Counted from the first letter of the stretch, positions 16,864 to 26,540 are shown. The stretch: 64,000 bases of DNA from Bacillus sp. ISL-45 (GCF_018613195.1 NZ_JAGGQQ010000019.1:248001-312000), one strand, 5' to 3'. Numbers and translations: made by a program. Notes: generated from the letters alone by a model not told the origin.

Positions 16864-17487
16864 TTGAATAAAAACTATTTAATTCACAGTTTTATCTTCA
16901 TTTTGGTATTAGTATTGAGTTCTGGCTGTTCTAATTTAGATGACAAAGTCGCTACTATCTCTGTTAATTCCGATTCTGAATATGTGAATACTTTTGAGGA
17001 TTTGAATTTAGGGATTTTATTTGATTTTGACTTCACTTTGTATAATGCAGATAAAAGCTGGGTGAATCTTTGGGTAGAACGATACAATGATGGAACAAAA
17101 GTAACTCAACCGCTAACACGATTATCCTATGGAAACAGTCCAAATAAAGTTAACGAAGGGTCAATGGGTTTTGGAATGATCAATCCAAACTCTGAAGACC
17201 CCTTGGTATTTCTTTTTGGTCCTGATGTATGGACTCAACCCCAGATCATTAAAAAAGAATCTACTGCTAATCGTCTCAGTACATGGGACTATGCCATAGG
17301 TAAGGAAGAAGTAGAGTTGGAAATGGATGAAACAAAAATCCTGGCGGTATACAGGGAAACGGAAAATGATTCGCTTCGTACGGTTAATTTACAGGATGAG
17401 GAAACTATTAAAGAAATAATTAACCAAGATGATACGGTGTTAGTGTTAAAAGTTAAGATTGAAGAAAAGAATGTAAATCAGAAATAG
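16864..17487 (+). CDS. Lipoprotein of unknown function
   Basis: 207 residues from a TTG behind GGGGG. Signal peptide with lipobox LSSGC (Cys about residue 20), so it is anchored on the outer face of the membrane. The mature part is strand-rich with no recognised domain (FDFDFTLYNADKSWVNLWVE and so on). Confidence 0.7.
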   Translation: MNKNYLIHSFIFILVLVLSSGCSNLDDKVATISVNSDSEYVNTFEDLNLGILFDFDFTLYNADKSWVNLWVERYNDGTKVTQPLTRLSYGNSPNKVNEGSMGFGMINPNSEDPLVFLFGPDVWTQPQIIKKESTANRLSTWDYAIGKEEVELEMDETKILAVYRETENDSLRTVNLQDEETIKEIINQDDTVLVLKVKIEEKNVNQK

Positions 17488-17622
17488 AGACTGAATTTAA
17501 TTAAATTATGTGTCACAATCCTCAAAGGATCGAGGTAACTGTATGTTGATTTTTAACATTTAAACTAAATTAATTTCAAATTCGAATTTGCTATTGCAAG
17601 TTTTTGAAAAGGGGATTTAGTA

Positions 17623-18474
17623 ATGGTATTACCTGAGATTGTCGAAAATGTCTTAAAGGATTATATAACCCTATTAAATGAACATCTGCCTGGCACCATC
17701 GAAGGGTTATATATACATGGCTCCATCGCATTGGGTGCCTACGTTGATGATTCAAGTGACATTGACTTTATCACGTTAACAAATCGCAGGTTAACAGTGC
17801 GAGATTCAGAAGCTTTAACAGATATTCATAGAACAATTGAGAACAAATATAGTAAGCCGGAAATGGACGGTGTATATGCTCTTCGCGAGGATATGGGGAA
17901 ACTCCACAATAGCAGTGATAATAACATTGAATATCCGTACTATAACAATGGTGAGCTGGCATTCGGCGATTACTTTAATTTTAACCCGATAACCTGGTGG
18001 GTTTTAATGAGTAAAGGAATAAAGATTTTAGGACCAGATATACTAGACTTTAATCTAGATACTCAGCCACAGACGTTAACTGCTTTTGTAGTTGAAAACA
18101 TGAATTCTTACTGGACATACCGAATACAAATGGCAGAAAAATCACTTGATCATTTGGTTCAGCTGCCGACCAGCCAAATCGATTTTGAAATAGAATGGAC
18201 CGTTCTCGGCTTACTCCGTCAATTTTTCACAATCAAGGAAAACGATATAGTTTCCAAGCTGGACGCTGGTGAATATGGATTAACGGAACTTCCGGTGGAA
18301 TGGCACAATATAATTAAGGAAGCAATGAATATACGTAATGGTAAAAAAGAAAAGACTTTTGACTCAGAAGTGGTTAGATTGGATAGCGCCTTAAATTTCT
18401 CTAAATTTCTTATTAACCACTGTAATAATGCTTCACCTAAAAATTCCTCAAGGACCTGTCTGATTAACAAGTAA
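17623..18474 (+). CDS. Aminoglycoside-adenylyltransferase-like nucleotidyltransferase (DUF4111 type)
   Basis: 283 residues. Nucleotidyltransferase motif HGSIALGAYVDDSSDIDFIT (about residues 30-49) with the two metal Asp residues, then a helical C-terminal half as in AadA/DUF4111 proteins. AadA enzymes adenylylate streptomycin/spectinomycin, but chromosomal homologues often have other or no resistance roles. It is not a close relative of the nucleotidyltransferase at 4456. ATG behind AAAGGGGATTTAGTA. Confidence 0.78.
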   Translation: MVLPEIVENVLKDYITLLNEHLPGTIEGLYIHGSIALGAYVDDSSDIDFITLTNRRLTVRDSEALTDIHRTIENKYSKPEMDGVYALREDMGKLHNSSDNNIEYPYYNNGELAFGDYFNFNPITWWVLMSKGIKILGPDILDFNLDTQPQTLTAFVVENMNSYWTYRIQMAEKSLDHLVQLPTSQIDFEIEWTVLGLLRQFFTIKENDIVSKLDAGEYGLTELPVEWHNIIKEAMNIRNGKKEKTFDSEVVRLDSALNFSKFLINHCNNASPKNSSRTCLINK

Positions 18475-18536
18475 TTAGTGAACCGTACATATAGCTATTT
18501 TTTATAGTTAGTTTTTATATCAAAGAGGAGAGGCTT

Positions 18537-19001
18537 ATGTCCACTAAAAGCATGTTCTTTCGACTTATAATTAGTGAATTAATTTTCTTTGGTGCTTGTA
18601 TTCTTATATTCGTTGCACATCTTGTATTTTGGTTAGATGAAGTTGGCATTGCTGAAAGAGTTTTAAACATTCATCTTCCTCCTTCATCATTTCCAATTTT
18701 TATTCTTGGGCTGTTCTATTTACTGGCTATTATTGTCTTTGCTGTTGTACTGTCAAAGCAAATAAAAAGGCTTCAGCTATCTAATTTTACCAATTCAAAA
18801 AGAGCTTTCCTTTTTTCACTGGGATGCCACTTGCTAGCATTCAGCAGTTCAATCCTTTTATGGATTGCTCAAGATTCTGACACGATGAAAACAGTAATTC
18901 CTGGTTTAATAACCTTATATTTTGCAACTATACTTATAATCCTTGTGGCCATGTATTTTACTCTTTTTGTAAAAACAAATACAAACAAACTGGTTGTCTG
19001 A
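18537..19001 (+). CDS. Four-TM membrane protein
   Basis: 154 residues with four hydrophobic helices (about residues 8-31, 48-73, 90-109, 119-142). ATG behind AGAGGAGAGG. No family is recognised. A bidirectional terminator separates it from the convergent acetyltransferase. Confidence 0.6.
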   Translation: MSTKSMFFRLIISELIFFGACILIFVAHLVFWLDEVGIAERVLNIHLPPSSFPIFILGLFYLLAIIVFAVVLSKQIKRLQLSNFTNSKRAFLFSLGCHLLAFSSSILLWIAQDSDTMKTVIPGLITLYFATILIILVAMYFTLFVKTNTNKLVV

Positions 19002-19081
19002 TAAGAGATGAACAATGGGTAGAAAGCATAGCGTATGACGATAATTAACTTTAGTAAGAATACAGGTAAATAATAGCCAGG

Positions 19082-19121
19082 AAAAAAATCAGTCCTAAAC
19101 GGGAAGGACTGAATTTTTTTC
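19082..19121. terminator. Bidirectional terminator
   Basis: Perfect TCAGTCCT/AGGACTGA stem flanked by an A run on the left and a T run on the right, between convergent genes. Confidence 0.9.
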
Positions 19122-19175
19122 TTAGATCACTATCTGGTTGTGAGAGACTCTGGGATGAAATTTAAATTCATAAAC

Positions 19176-19592
19176 TTAAAATCCTTCCGTACTCCCTGAC
19201 TGCTTCTCATAATTTCTTAAAAGCAATCCATTTGCTTTTATCATGCCGAGCTTTTCGTAATAGGGGACCAGGTCATCGTCACAACACAAGTCAATCATAT
19301 ATATTTCAGCTAGTTCGTTCATCATTCGATGGACTAGTTCCTTGCCGATTCCTCTGTTTTTGTACTCAGGCCGCACTTCAAGGAAGGGAATATAGGCAGA
19401 GAGTACTCCATCACTGATTGCGGTGATGAATCCAACAACTTGGTCAGTATCTTTATCGATCGCTAAGACCACTTTGCTGCTGTTTTTAAGTAATTTTAAA
19501 TGAGTATCGGGACTTGGCGGTGTCGGCCAACCGACAAAAAAACCTTCAAGCATTTCAGGCGTAATACTCTCAAGTGAATTTTTATATAACAT
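19176..19592 (-). CDS. GNAT family N-acetyltransferase
   Basis: 138 residues. Acetyl-CoA loop VRPEYKNRGIGKELVHRMM (about residues 74-92), preceding strand GVLSAYIPFLEV, and C-terminal DDDLVPYYEKLGMIKA. Substrate unknown. Start ATG behind GAGGAG. Confidence 0.85.
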   Translation of the reverse strand: MLYKNSLESITPEMLEGFFVGWPTPPSPDTHLKLLKNSSKVVLAIDKDTDQVVGFITAISDGVLSAYIPFLEVRPEYKNRGIGKELVHRMMNELAEIYMIDLCCDDDLVPYYEKLGMIKANGLLLRNYEKQSGSTEGF

Positions 19593-19938
19593 TATCTATC
19601 AACTCCTCAATTGTTAGTAGGCAGTTGATATGAATCAAAAGTAAAGTAACAAATCAGTGACCCTCCAGTCGGTATTCTATATTATTAAAATTCAATTTTA
19701 AGAGGGGAAATCCTTCAGAAAGTTTGAGAATTATTTCTCGGGAAAGCGCAGGATTAGACTTTATTTTCAGACTTTGTCGCTTTTTTGGTTATTGTGGAAG
19801 AATGCGTTATTTATTCAGAACCCCTATGACGGACACTTTTTCTATTTTCCATTAAGGCTTTAGCTGGACATTTAGCCCTATTTCTGTTTAAGTTTTCTGT
19901 ATAGATAGAAATTTCAAAAAGATTAGGGGTTGGGGAAT
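19593..19938. other. Gene-free stretch between divergent genes
   Basis: No ORF or RNA gene is supported. It must hold the promoters of the acetyltransferase and the S9 peptidase; a plausible -10 element lies in TGTATAGATAG near 19900. No repeat is visible. Confidence 0.4.
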
Positions 19939-21744
19939 GTGATCAAATTTAAGAAGCCGGATGTAAAGAATTTTTATCGTACCTTTAATATTCAATCATT
20001 TACGGTGAGTCCAGACGAGAAACAGTTGGTTTTCAGTACCAATTTAACAGGGAAATACAATTTGTGGGCAATGGATTTGCCGAACCAGTATCCATATCCG
20101 CTGACATTCATTGACCAGACCTGTCAGGCCTTGCGTTATTCGCATGATGGAAGCTTTATGGTGGTTGGTTTCGATAATGATGGTGATGAAAATGGCCAGT
20201 TATATGCACTTCCTCCTGCAGGTGGCGAGATGGTGCCGCTCCGCACGGCTGAAGGACACAGGCATATGTTTCCGTTTTTATCTAAGGACGATCAACGTCT
20301 ATACTATACTTCTACCAAGGGAAATGAGACCTATCTGAATATTTACCGTTATGATATTGAATCGGGTGAGGAGAGCATTGTCCTTGAGGGTGAGGGTGCT
20401 GCTTGCTTTTTAGTGGCTGTTGACGAAGAAGAAAATAATTTCGCCTATCTAAAACAATATGCGAATACATATGCGCCAGGATTTATCTTTCAGGATGGAA
20501 AATCGTACTCTCTGACACCAGAAACAGATGAGCAATTCACCGTTGGCGAGGGAGTGTTTGTTGGTGAGGAGTACTACTTTGTCACCACATATAGTGAGGA
20601 TTTTGATTATCTTGCAAAATTCAATCTCAAGACTCATGAGTTCACCAAGGTTCTTTCGATCGAAAAAGAAGAATTCGGCCCTATCCGATATGATAAGAGC
20701 TCAAACAGCCTTTATTTTGTCACTTCAAAAGGCGTCAATGATTATTTATATCAATACGATTTGGCAGAAGGCACATATACAAACAGTCAATTGCCAGCTT
20801 CGATCATCCAGGGTGGCACAGTCGCCAAGAGTGGGAATGTATACATTTTAGCCGGCTCTGCAACGAAGCCTAATAACATTTACATGAAGGAAGCGGGCAG
20901 TGATGAGTGGAAGATGCTGACGAACTTGGCTGTTCCAGGAGTCAAGGAAGAGGAGCTTGTTGATCCTGAAGTCCTGACATACCCTTCTTATGATGGTATG
21001 GTGATGGAAGCATTATTTTTCAAGGCCAAGCAAGAAGTGAGCAATGGCCATATTATCCTTTGGCCGCATGGTGGCCCGCAGGCTGCAGAGAGGAAATTTT
21101 TCCGTGCGATGTTCCAGTTCCTCGTGAACAGAGGCTACAGTATTTTCGCACCGAATTTCCGCGGATCAACGGGTTATGGTCTGGCTTTCACGAAGATGGT
21201 CGAGGGCAACTGGGGTGAAGGACCACGCCTTGATAATATTGCTGGCCTTGAGTACCTTTACGAAAACGGATTGGCTGACAGAGAGAAAACATTATTGATG
21301 GGTGGAAGCTTTGGTGGTTATATGGCATTGCTTTTGCACGGCCGCCATCCGGAATACTTTAAAGCAGTAGTGGACATTTTCGGACCATCCAATCTTTTCT
21401 CATTCATTGAATCCGTGCCTGAGCACTGGAAACCAATCATGAATCAGTGGGTTGGTGACCCGGTCAAGGACTTCGATAAGCTGACAGAGTATTCGCCGAT
21501 CACTTATCTGGATACGATGACAAAACCAATGCTGATCATCCAGGGTGCAAACGACCCTCGCGTCGTCAAGCAGGAATCTGACCAAATCGTCAAAGCATTG
21601 CAGGAAAAAGGCCGCGATGTAAAATACCTTGTACTTGAAGACGAGGGGCACGGATTCTCTAAAAAGGAAAACGAGATTCTTGTGAACACCTCGATCCTTG
21701 AGTTTTTTGATCAGTTTGTTGAAGCGAAGGTTTTAGCAGAATAA
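19939..21744 (+). CDS. S9 family (prolyl oligopeptidase/acylaminoacyl type) peptidase
   Basis: 601 residues. The N-terminal ~330 residues form a beta-propeller (repeated blades such as SPDEKQLVFSTN, SKDDQRLYYTST). The C-terminal alpha/beta-hydrolase has the nucleophile in GGSFGGYMALL (Ser457), Asp539 in GANDPRV and His571 in DEGHGFS. No signal peptide, so it is cytoplasmic and probably trims short peptides. GTG at 19939 is chosen because AGGGG lies 9 bases before it; a TTG three codons earlier is the alternative. Terminator follows. Confidence 0.92.
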   Translation: MIKFKKPDVKNFYRTFNIQSFTVSPDEKQLVFSTNLTGKYNLWAMDLPNQYPYPLTFIDQTCQALRYSHDGSFMVVGFDNDGDENGQLYALPPAGGEMVPLRTAEGHRHMFPFLSKDDQRLYYTSTKGNETYLNIYRYDIESGEESIVLEGEGAACFLVAVDEEENNFAYLKQYANTYAPGFIFQDGKSYSLTPETDEQFTVGEGVFVGEEYYFVTTYSEDFDYLAKFNLKTHEFTKVLSIEKEEFGPIRYDKSSNSLYFVTSKGVNDYLYQYDLAEGTYTNSQLPASIIQGGTVAKSGNVYILAGSATKPNNIYMKEAGSDEWKMLTNLAVPGVKEEELVDPEVLTYPSYDGMVMEALFFKAKQEVSNGHIILWPHGGPQAAERKFFRAMFQFLVNRGYSIFAPNFRGSTGYGLAFTKMVEGNWGEGPRLDNIAGLEYLYENGLADREKTLLMGGSFGGYMALLLHGRHPEYFKAVVDIFGPSNLFSFIESVPEHWKPIMNQWVGDPVKDFDKLTEYSPITYLDTMTKPMLIIQGANDPRVVKQESDQIVKALQEKGRDVKYLVLEDEGHGFSKKENEILVNTSILEFFDQFVEAKVLAE

Positions 21745-21756
21745 ATCTTTACTAAC

Positions 21757-21801
21757 ACTCCCCATCCATCGGAGAACATTCCCGTGGAGGGGAGTTTTTT
21801 T
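21757..21801 (+). terminator. Rho-independent terminator after the S9 peptidase
   Basis: ACTCCCC/GGGGAGT stem with a long partly paired loop, then seven T. Confidence 0.8.
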
Positions 21802-22002
21802 ATAGAGCAGCCGAGAGAGAGCACATATTTTAGCAGACATAACCGCCTGGACGCCCAGCTGGTTTTTCTTCCTATTATCCCCAAGAGGCTCAAAATTACA
21901 ATGACACCTTTTCATTGGCAAAAGGAGGAAGTGGATTTTAAGAGTAATGTGAGGCGCATTAGGGAAAATACACTCTGTTATCAGTAAAAGGAGGAATTTT
22001 TA

Positions 22003-22686
22003 ATGGCAAAAGTATTAGCTGTTTTATCAAGTGGACATAAGGATGAGGAAAACAATTATGAAACTGGCTGGTGGGGAGAAGAATTATTCGCCCCTATGCA
22101 GCTTCTTGAAGAGGCAGGCCATCAGGTAGACCTGGCATCACCGCTTGGAGGCAAGCCGGTTATCGATAAAATGAGCATCAGTGAAGAATACGATCCGAAA
22201 GGTAAATATAAGAAGCTTTATGAGTCCGGGAAAGCGGATGATACGATGAAGCTTTCAGATGTGAAGGCTGATGATTACGATGTCGTGCTTGTAGTAGGCG
22301 GACATGGTGCAATGTATGATTTGGCGAAAAATGAGGATCTGCACAATATCCTGAACAGTATTTACGATGGCGGCGGCATTGTCGCTGCAGAATGTCATGG
22401 GCCTGCACCGCTAGTGTTTGCAAAGCGTCCAAATGGCGATAGCTTTATCGCTGGTAAAAAAGTGACCGGTTATCCAGATGAAATAGAGCCAGAAGGTTTG
22501 TTAGATATCCTTCCGTTCAGTCTCGAACAGGAAATGCGAAAAATCAGCGATTATGACCAGGGAGACCTTGAAAAGACAGGACATGCTGTCTGGGCAGACG
22601 AGCAGCTTGTGACGAGCCGGGATCCATTTTCTTCTGAGTTAATGGGAGAAGAGCTGGTTAAGGCACTGGAGAAGAAGGGGAAATAA
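22003..22686 (+). CDS. Hsp31/DJ-1/PfpI family protein
   Basis: 227 residues. The nucleophile elbow AAECHGPAPLVF holds the conserved Cys131 followed by His, and GGHGAMYDL lies in front of it, as in the Hsp31/ThiJ branch. Relatives act as glutathione-independent glyoxalase III, deglycase or chaperone under carbonyl stress. ATG behind AAAAGGAGG. It precedes the SDR gene by 63 bases in the same direction, possibly one stress operon. Confidence 0.87.
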   Translation: MAKVLAVLSSGHKDEENNYETGWWGEELFAPMQLLEEAGHQVDLASPLGGKPVIDKMSISEEYDPKGKYKKLYESGKADDTMKLSDVKADDYDVVLVVGGHGAMYDLAKNEDLHNILNSIYDGGGIVAAECHGPAPLVFAKRPNGDSFIAGKKVTGYPDEIEPEGLLDILPFSLEQEMRKISDYDQGDLEKTGHAVWADEQLVTSRDPFSSELMGEELVKALEKKGK

Positions 22687-22749
22687 AATTCCGGCCTTAA
22701 GGAAAAAATAACTCAAGTTGGAAAATTCGTTAAGGAGTGTTGATGTAAG

Positions 22750-23508
22750 ATGGCAAACGGGAATAAAGTCGCCGTTATCACAGGAGGCGGAAGTGGATTA
22801 GGACAGGCGACGGCAGTTAGATTAGCCGAAGAAAAAGTGAATATTGCAGTGGTTGATATCAGCGAGAAAGGTGGAAATGAAACAGTCGAGATGGTAAGAA
22901 AGCTCGGCGTCGAAGCTATTTTCATCAAAGCAGATGTTTCAAAGCAAGCAGATGTTAAAAATTATGTTGATCAGACCGTTGAACAATTCGGCAAAATCGA
23001 CTACTTCTTTAATAATGCGGGAATCTCAGGAAGCGGTTCGTATTTCCTCGATTCATCCATTGAAGAAATTGAACAAATCGTCGGGATCAACCTTTTGGGA
23101 GCACTTTATGGTGTCCGTTATGTGGCGGGGGTTATGCTGAAGAATGGCGGAGGATCGATTGTGAACACCGCTTCAAGTGCAGGCGTAATTGGTCAGGATT
23201 CGGTAGTGACCTATTCTGCTACAAAACACGGAATAATCGGTTTAACGAAGAGCATGGTCGCAGAGTATGGAAAAGATGGACTTCGAGTGAACGCCATTGC
23301 CCCGGGACCAACCGAGACACCAATGGTAAAGGCTTTTTACGAGGCAAATCCAGCAATGAAGGAAAACGCAACTAAAGGGATTCCTCAGAGACGCTTGGGC
23401 AAGCCGGAGGAAGTAGCTGAACTGGTAACATTCCTGCTAACATCCAAAGCAGAGTATATTAATGGAGAAGTCATACGCATTGATGGCGGGTTTACTAACA
23501 CGAAATAA
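22750..23508 (+). CDS. SDR family oxidoreductase
   Basis: 252 residues, classical short-chain dehydrogenase. Cofactor loop TGGGSGLG (residues 11-18), NNAG in YFFNNAGISG, the catalytic Ser in NTASSAG, Tyr155 and Lys159 in YSATK, and the C-terminal GEVIRIDGGF. The Asp in VVDIS after strand 2 predicts NAD preference. The substrate is unknown; glucose-1-dehydrogenase-like members are common here. The ribosome site AAGGAG lies 12 bases from this ATG, while a start-stop pair ATGTAA sits at the better 5-base spacing. Confidence 0.9.
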   Translation: MANGNKVAVITGGGSGLGQATAVRLAEEKVNIAVVDISEKGGNETVEMVRKLGVEAIFIKADVSKQADVKNYVDQTVEQFGKIDYFFNNAGISGSGSYFLDSSIEEIEQIVGINLLGALYGVRYVAGVMLKNGGGSIVNTASSAGVIGQDSVVTYSATKHGIIGLTKSMVAEYGKDGLRVNAIAPGPTETPMVKAFYEANPAMKENATKGIPQRRLGKPEEVAELVTFLLTSKAEYINGEVIRIDGGFTNTK

Positions 23509-23518
23509 AATGAAGATG

Positions 23519-23560
23519 AGCCGGGGCGATAGAGAACTTTGCCCCGGCTATTTTATTTTT
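23519..23560. terminator. Terminator between SDR gene and cwlJ
   Basis: AGCCGGGGC/GCCCCGGCT perfect 9-bp stem, then a T-rich tract; lies between convergent genes. Confidence 0.88.
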
Positions 23561-23586
23561 ATGAATCACCCTTGTTGTTGAGGTGT

Positions 23587-24027
23587 CTACCATCTATAAG
23601 CATTTTCGCATGTATTAGCAATTGGTTCATAGTAACAATGTTGCTTATATTGTCCTGCGAATGGCTGGTTGTACCATGTAGGAGGACAAGGAGCATACGG
23701 ATTAAAATACCAAAGTGCATACTTGGAAGGTTGTTGTCTCCAATATTCCAAGGTTTGTTTAGCCAATCTCTTTTCTACACTTCTTGCTCTGTTATAAAAA
23801 ACATTGCCCTTTTGTACAGCCTCGAATGAATAATTTCCTCCTTGAATTTGAAAAATTACGTCTCGTACAGACCTTAAATCTTTAAAATCCAGACAATTCG
23901 CTTTCAGTCGATTAACAACTACATTTCCAACCATAAGCATCCCCAGCGGTCCTTCACCTTCAGCTTCCGCCCTCATCATCCTTGCAATCAATGCAACGTC
24001 ACTCTCGACATATTTTACCCTTGGCAT
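23587..24027 (-). CDS. cwlJ: Spore cortex-lytic cell wall hydrolase CwlJ
   Basis: 146 residues, near the usual 142 of Bacillus CwlJ. Hydrolase_2 (SleB/CwlJ) fold: LIARMMRAEAEGEGPLGML with the conserved Glu, GNVVVNRLKANCLDF, FEAVQKG, then ALWYFNPYAPCPPTWYNQPF and CENAYRW. It degrades spore-cortex peptidoglycan containing muramic-delta-lactam during germination and sits in the coat. A longer frame upstream exists, but the start is set by AGAGGTGATAAAA just before this ATG. GerQ is not adjacent. Confidence 0.88.
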   Translation of the reverse strand: MPRVKYVESDVALIARMMRAEAEGEGPLGMLMVGNVVVNRLKANCLDFKDLRSVRDVIFQIQGGNYSFEAVQKGNVFYNRARSVEKRLAKQTLEYWRQQPSKYALWYFNPYAPCPPTWYNQPFAGQYKQHCYYEPIANTCENAYRW

Positions 24028-24338
24028 TTTTATCACCTCTACAAGAATTGTATTAAAAACAGCTTGTAATAATGTTAAGAGGTTCAGAATAGCGTGAGAT
24101 AACATCATTAGAGGTCTGGGACAAATCGTTTGCTCCATTTTGATTTAGCTTCGCTGAACTGAAAACTCAAGGGCTCTAATCGAAGGATGACATGGTTTAG
24201 AAATTATAAAAAGCAAGCATGTTAACGTACAAGAGAAGAAACATGACTCGGTCACAAGAATGCCGAACTTGTGCCCGAGAAAGAGGAGATTTACAAATTT
24301 AGGTCAAAAACCTAATACCATAAGAGGCGGAGTGTAAA
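24028..24338. other. Gene-free stretch
   Basis: No gene is supported. It contains the cwlJ promoter region and a small inverted repeat CACAAG/CTTGTG near 24255-24280; nothing else stands out. Confidence 0.4.
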
Positions 24339-25064
24339 TCATTCAATCCCTTCACTCTTATAAAGCGCCGGGTTGGCGGTAGTGTTTAAACTCTGGGTTG
24401 ACGCCCACAGGTTTCCGAGGAACCTTGGCATCATCTGCTGTGATGGAAGGATGGCATATCTTGAGAAATAGACAAAGAGTTTCAAGTAATTAAGTGCATT
24501 GCCAGGAAGGTGAATTTCTTTTGCATAAAACTCGTTTTCTGATACTGTTGCAAAGGATCTGGTCTCGAAACCTGAAATAAAACGAGTTTTCTCTCCTTTG
24601 TACTCATTCTCGATAAAATGGATTTTCTTGATAATCGTCGGGTCGTCGCTGCCATCGTAATTGGCTATCCTGGCCTGCTTAAAAGCTGAAACAGAATCCA
24701 GCTCAGGGACCAGCGAGAGGACATGGCCATATGCTTTATCGTGTCCTTCGTATATTGGTTTGATATCCAACTTGGCCATTAGATCAATCAGCTTTAGTTC
24801 CTCATCTTTTAGATAGGGAGGCCTGAAAATCTGCCTCGAAAGCTTCAATTCATCGAGAGTGTCACATTCGAATCGTGTGAAGAAGTACCATTTCCCCTTA
24901 TCATCGAGACTAATATCATGGGATTGACCATTCTTTTCCAATATGTAATCCTTAAAGCGAGTTTCTTTATCGAATGTAAAATCCCGCTCAGATTCCTTAC
25001 CTGGAATGAAGCCAAAAGGAGGTTCAATTGGGACAGCAACCTCTGAGAAAAGTTTATCTTTCAT
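24339..25064 (-). CDS. Conserved-looking soluble protein, unknown function
   Basis: 241 residues, no signal peptide or membrane helix. Contains stretches such as GKWYFFTRFECDTLDELKLS and a hydrophobic C-terminal part (ALNYLKLFVYFSRYAILP). I do not recognise a family. ATG behind AAAGGTG. Divergent from the DUF4362 lipoprotein. Confidence 0.6.
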   Translation of the reverse strand: MKDKLFSEVAVPIEPPFGFIPGKESERDFTFDKETRFKDYILEKNGQSHDISLDDKGKWYFFTRFECDTLDELKLSRQIFRPPYLKDEELKLIDLMAKLDIKPIYEGHDKAYGHVLSLVPELDSVSAFKQARIANYDGSDDPTIIKKIHFIENEYKGEKTRFISGFETRSFATVSENEFYAKEIHLPGNALNYLKLFVYFSRYAILPSQQMMPRFLGNLWASTQSLNTTANPALYKSEGIE

Positions 25065-25145
25065 ATAAACAACACACCTTTATTAAAATCAAAGATACAT
25101 ACAGAATACCCATTATTATTTAAATGAACACTTGGAAGTGGTGAT

Positions 25146-25604
25146 ATGGCAATGATGAAAAGATTCAGATTCTTGATCCTGTTAATTTTTGTGCTTACAG
25201 GATGTCAACCCGAGGAGCAAGCTATTCCAGAGGAAGCTGCCGATCTTCCTGAACCTCCTGAATACATTCAGGCACCGGATGATATAGTCGATATGCATGG
25301 GGACATTACGAATTTAGAGAGGTTTTATACATTTGTGGAGCATGTTGAGCAAGGTGAAAAAGATAAAATCAGGATCGTTAATTATACAACTGAGGGAGCT
25401 CCTATGCTCCACGACCTCGAATTTGACGGCACAGAAATCCATTCAATCTATGATTCTACTAGAGACGGATACGGAACAGGGAGTATTGAAGAAGTAACCT
25501 GCAAAGGGGTTACAGTGGTTAAGAGAGAGTCACGCACTGACTATGTTTTAGAGGAGTGCAGCAACCAGAAGCAGGATGTAATAGTCCTGGTGATTGAAGA
25601 TTAA
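25146..25604 (+). CDS. DUF4362 lipoprotein
   Basis: 152 residues. Signal peptide with lipobox VLTGC (Cys about 20). The mature part matches DUF4362: DIVDMHGDITNLERFYTFVE, then KIRIVNYTTEGAPMLHDLEF, then STRDGYG. Two later cysteines (EVTCKG, LEECSN) could pair. Surface-anchored; function unknown. Confidence 0.78.
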   Translation: MAMMKRFRFLILLIFVLTGCQPEEQAIPEEAADLPEPPEYIQAPDDIVDMHGDITNLERFYTFVEHVEQGEKDKIRIVNYTTEGAPMLHDLEFDGTEIHSIYDSTRDGYGTGSIEEVTCKGVTVVKRESRTDYVLEECSNQKQDVIVLVIED

Positions 25605-25678
25605 TAATTAATGCAGGAGGATTTTGGCCAATAATTGTAGAAACTTTCTAGAGACTATTTACAAGGAGTGAAAATTTC

Positions 25679-26056
25679 ATGATAAAAAAAATCGGTCAAA
25701 TTATGTTGTATGTAAATGATCAGGATGCTGCTGTAAAGTTCTGGACTGAAAAAGTCGGTTTTGTTGTTAAAGCAGAGGAGGATAATGGGCAAGGGTTTAG
25801 ATGGATTGAGATCGCTCAGAGCTCAGATTCTGAAACAAGCATCGTACTCCATAATAAAGAATTTGTAGCCAAAATGTCGCCTGGACTCCATCTTGGTACA
25901 CCATCTTTAATGTTTTATTCCGACAATCTTGAGGAATTGCGCAGTGACTTATCCAATAAAAATGTTATAGTCGGGGAAATTGTAAACATGCCTTCAGGAA
26001 AAGTATTTAATTTTGCTGATGATGAGGAGAATTACTTTGCAGTGATGCAAAAATAA
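25679..26056 (+). CDS. VOC family (glyoxalase/bleomycin resistance fold) protein
   Basis: 125 residues with the two beta-alpha-beta-beta-beta modules of the vicinal-oxygen-chelate fold: IGQIMLYVNDQDAAVKFWTE at the start, ETSIVLHNK, and FNFADDEENYFAVMQ at the end. Could be a small-molecule-modifying enzyme or binding protein. ATG behind AAGGAGTG. Confidence 0.85.
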   Translation: MIKKIGQIMLYVNDQDAAVKFWTEKVGFVVKAEEDNGQGFRWIEIAQSSDSETSIVLHNKEFVAKMSPGLHLGTPSLMFYSDNLEELRSDLSNKNVIVGEIVNMPSGKVFNFADDEENYFAVMQK

Positions 26057-26082
26057 AATTGCATAAAGCCAGCTGGCCTTGA

Positions 26083-26109
26083 CCGTTTTCTTTAGAAAGC
26101 GGCTTTTTT
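26083..26109 (+). terminator. Rho-independent terminator after the VOC gene
   Basis: CCGTTTTC/GAAAGCGG stem (one G-T), TTTA loop, then six T. Confidence 0.85.
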
Positions 26110-26216
26110 AATGCCCCTTATTTTACAAGATCATGCTGAGTTTTTACTTTGGTATAAAAATAAATCGAGTATGAAAAGTCCGAATCATACTCGAATGCCA
26201 ATTCTATTCCAAACAA

Positions 26217-26540
26217 TCACATAAAGTATTCTTTGTACATAAAAAATGTGGCTATCACTGATCCAATTAAATAGAGAATCGAAGCGTAAAAAGCATATGA
26301 AGGTGAAAAAGTTTGTTTTGTGTGGTTCATTTTGATTCCCGTTTCACCCTGAACTTGCATATCAATGCTGCGGCTTGCAACTCCGCCTGTAGAGCTGAAG
26401 AAATAAATGAGAAATACACTGGCCAATCCCACAAAAACTGAAATATCTATAAAACTAAAATTCGTCAATAAAGTTACCCCAAAGTTAATTAAACCAATGG
26501 CTGCCAGAGTTGCCAAAAAGCTAATGATTTTACCGATGAT
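26217..26540 (-). CDS. Small membrane protein, probable AUC start
   Basis: About 107 residues with three hydrophobic segments (near the N-terminus, the middle and the C-terminus). A TTG at 26516 is the first standard start but has no ribosome site. The strong site AAAAGGGGG (26546 upward) is followed at 5 and 8 bases by two ATC codons (26540, 26537), giving xIGKIISFLATLAAIGLINF. No family recognised. Confidence 0.55.
   Translation of the reverse strand: MIGKIISFLATLAAIGLINFGVTLLTNFSFIDISVFVGLASVFLIYFFSSTGGVASRSIDMQVQGETGIKMNHTKQTFSPSYAFYASILYLIGSVIATFFMYKEYFM

Noticed and set aside
21931-21968. SigB promoter for the Hsp31-like gene
   Set aside because: GGGAAA is present, but no GTTT-type -35 lies 12-15 bases upstream.
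21784-21987. 67-codon ORF between the S9 peptidase and Hsp31 genes
   Set aside because: Begins inside the terminator stem, and its sequence looks random.
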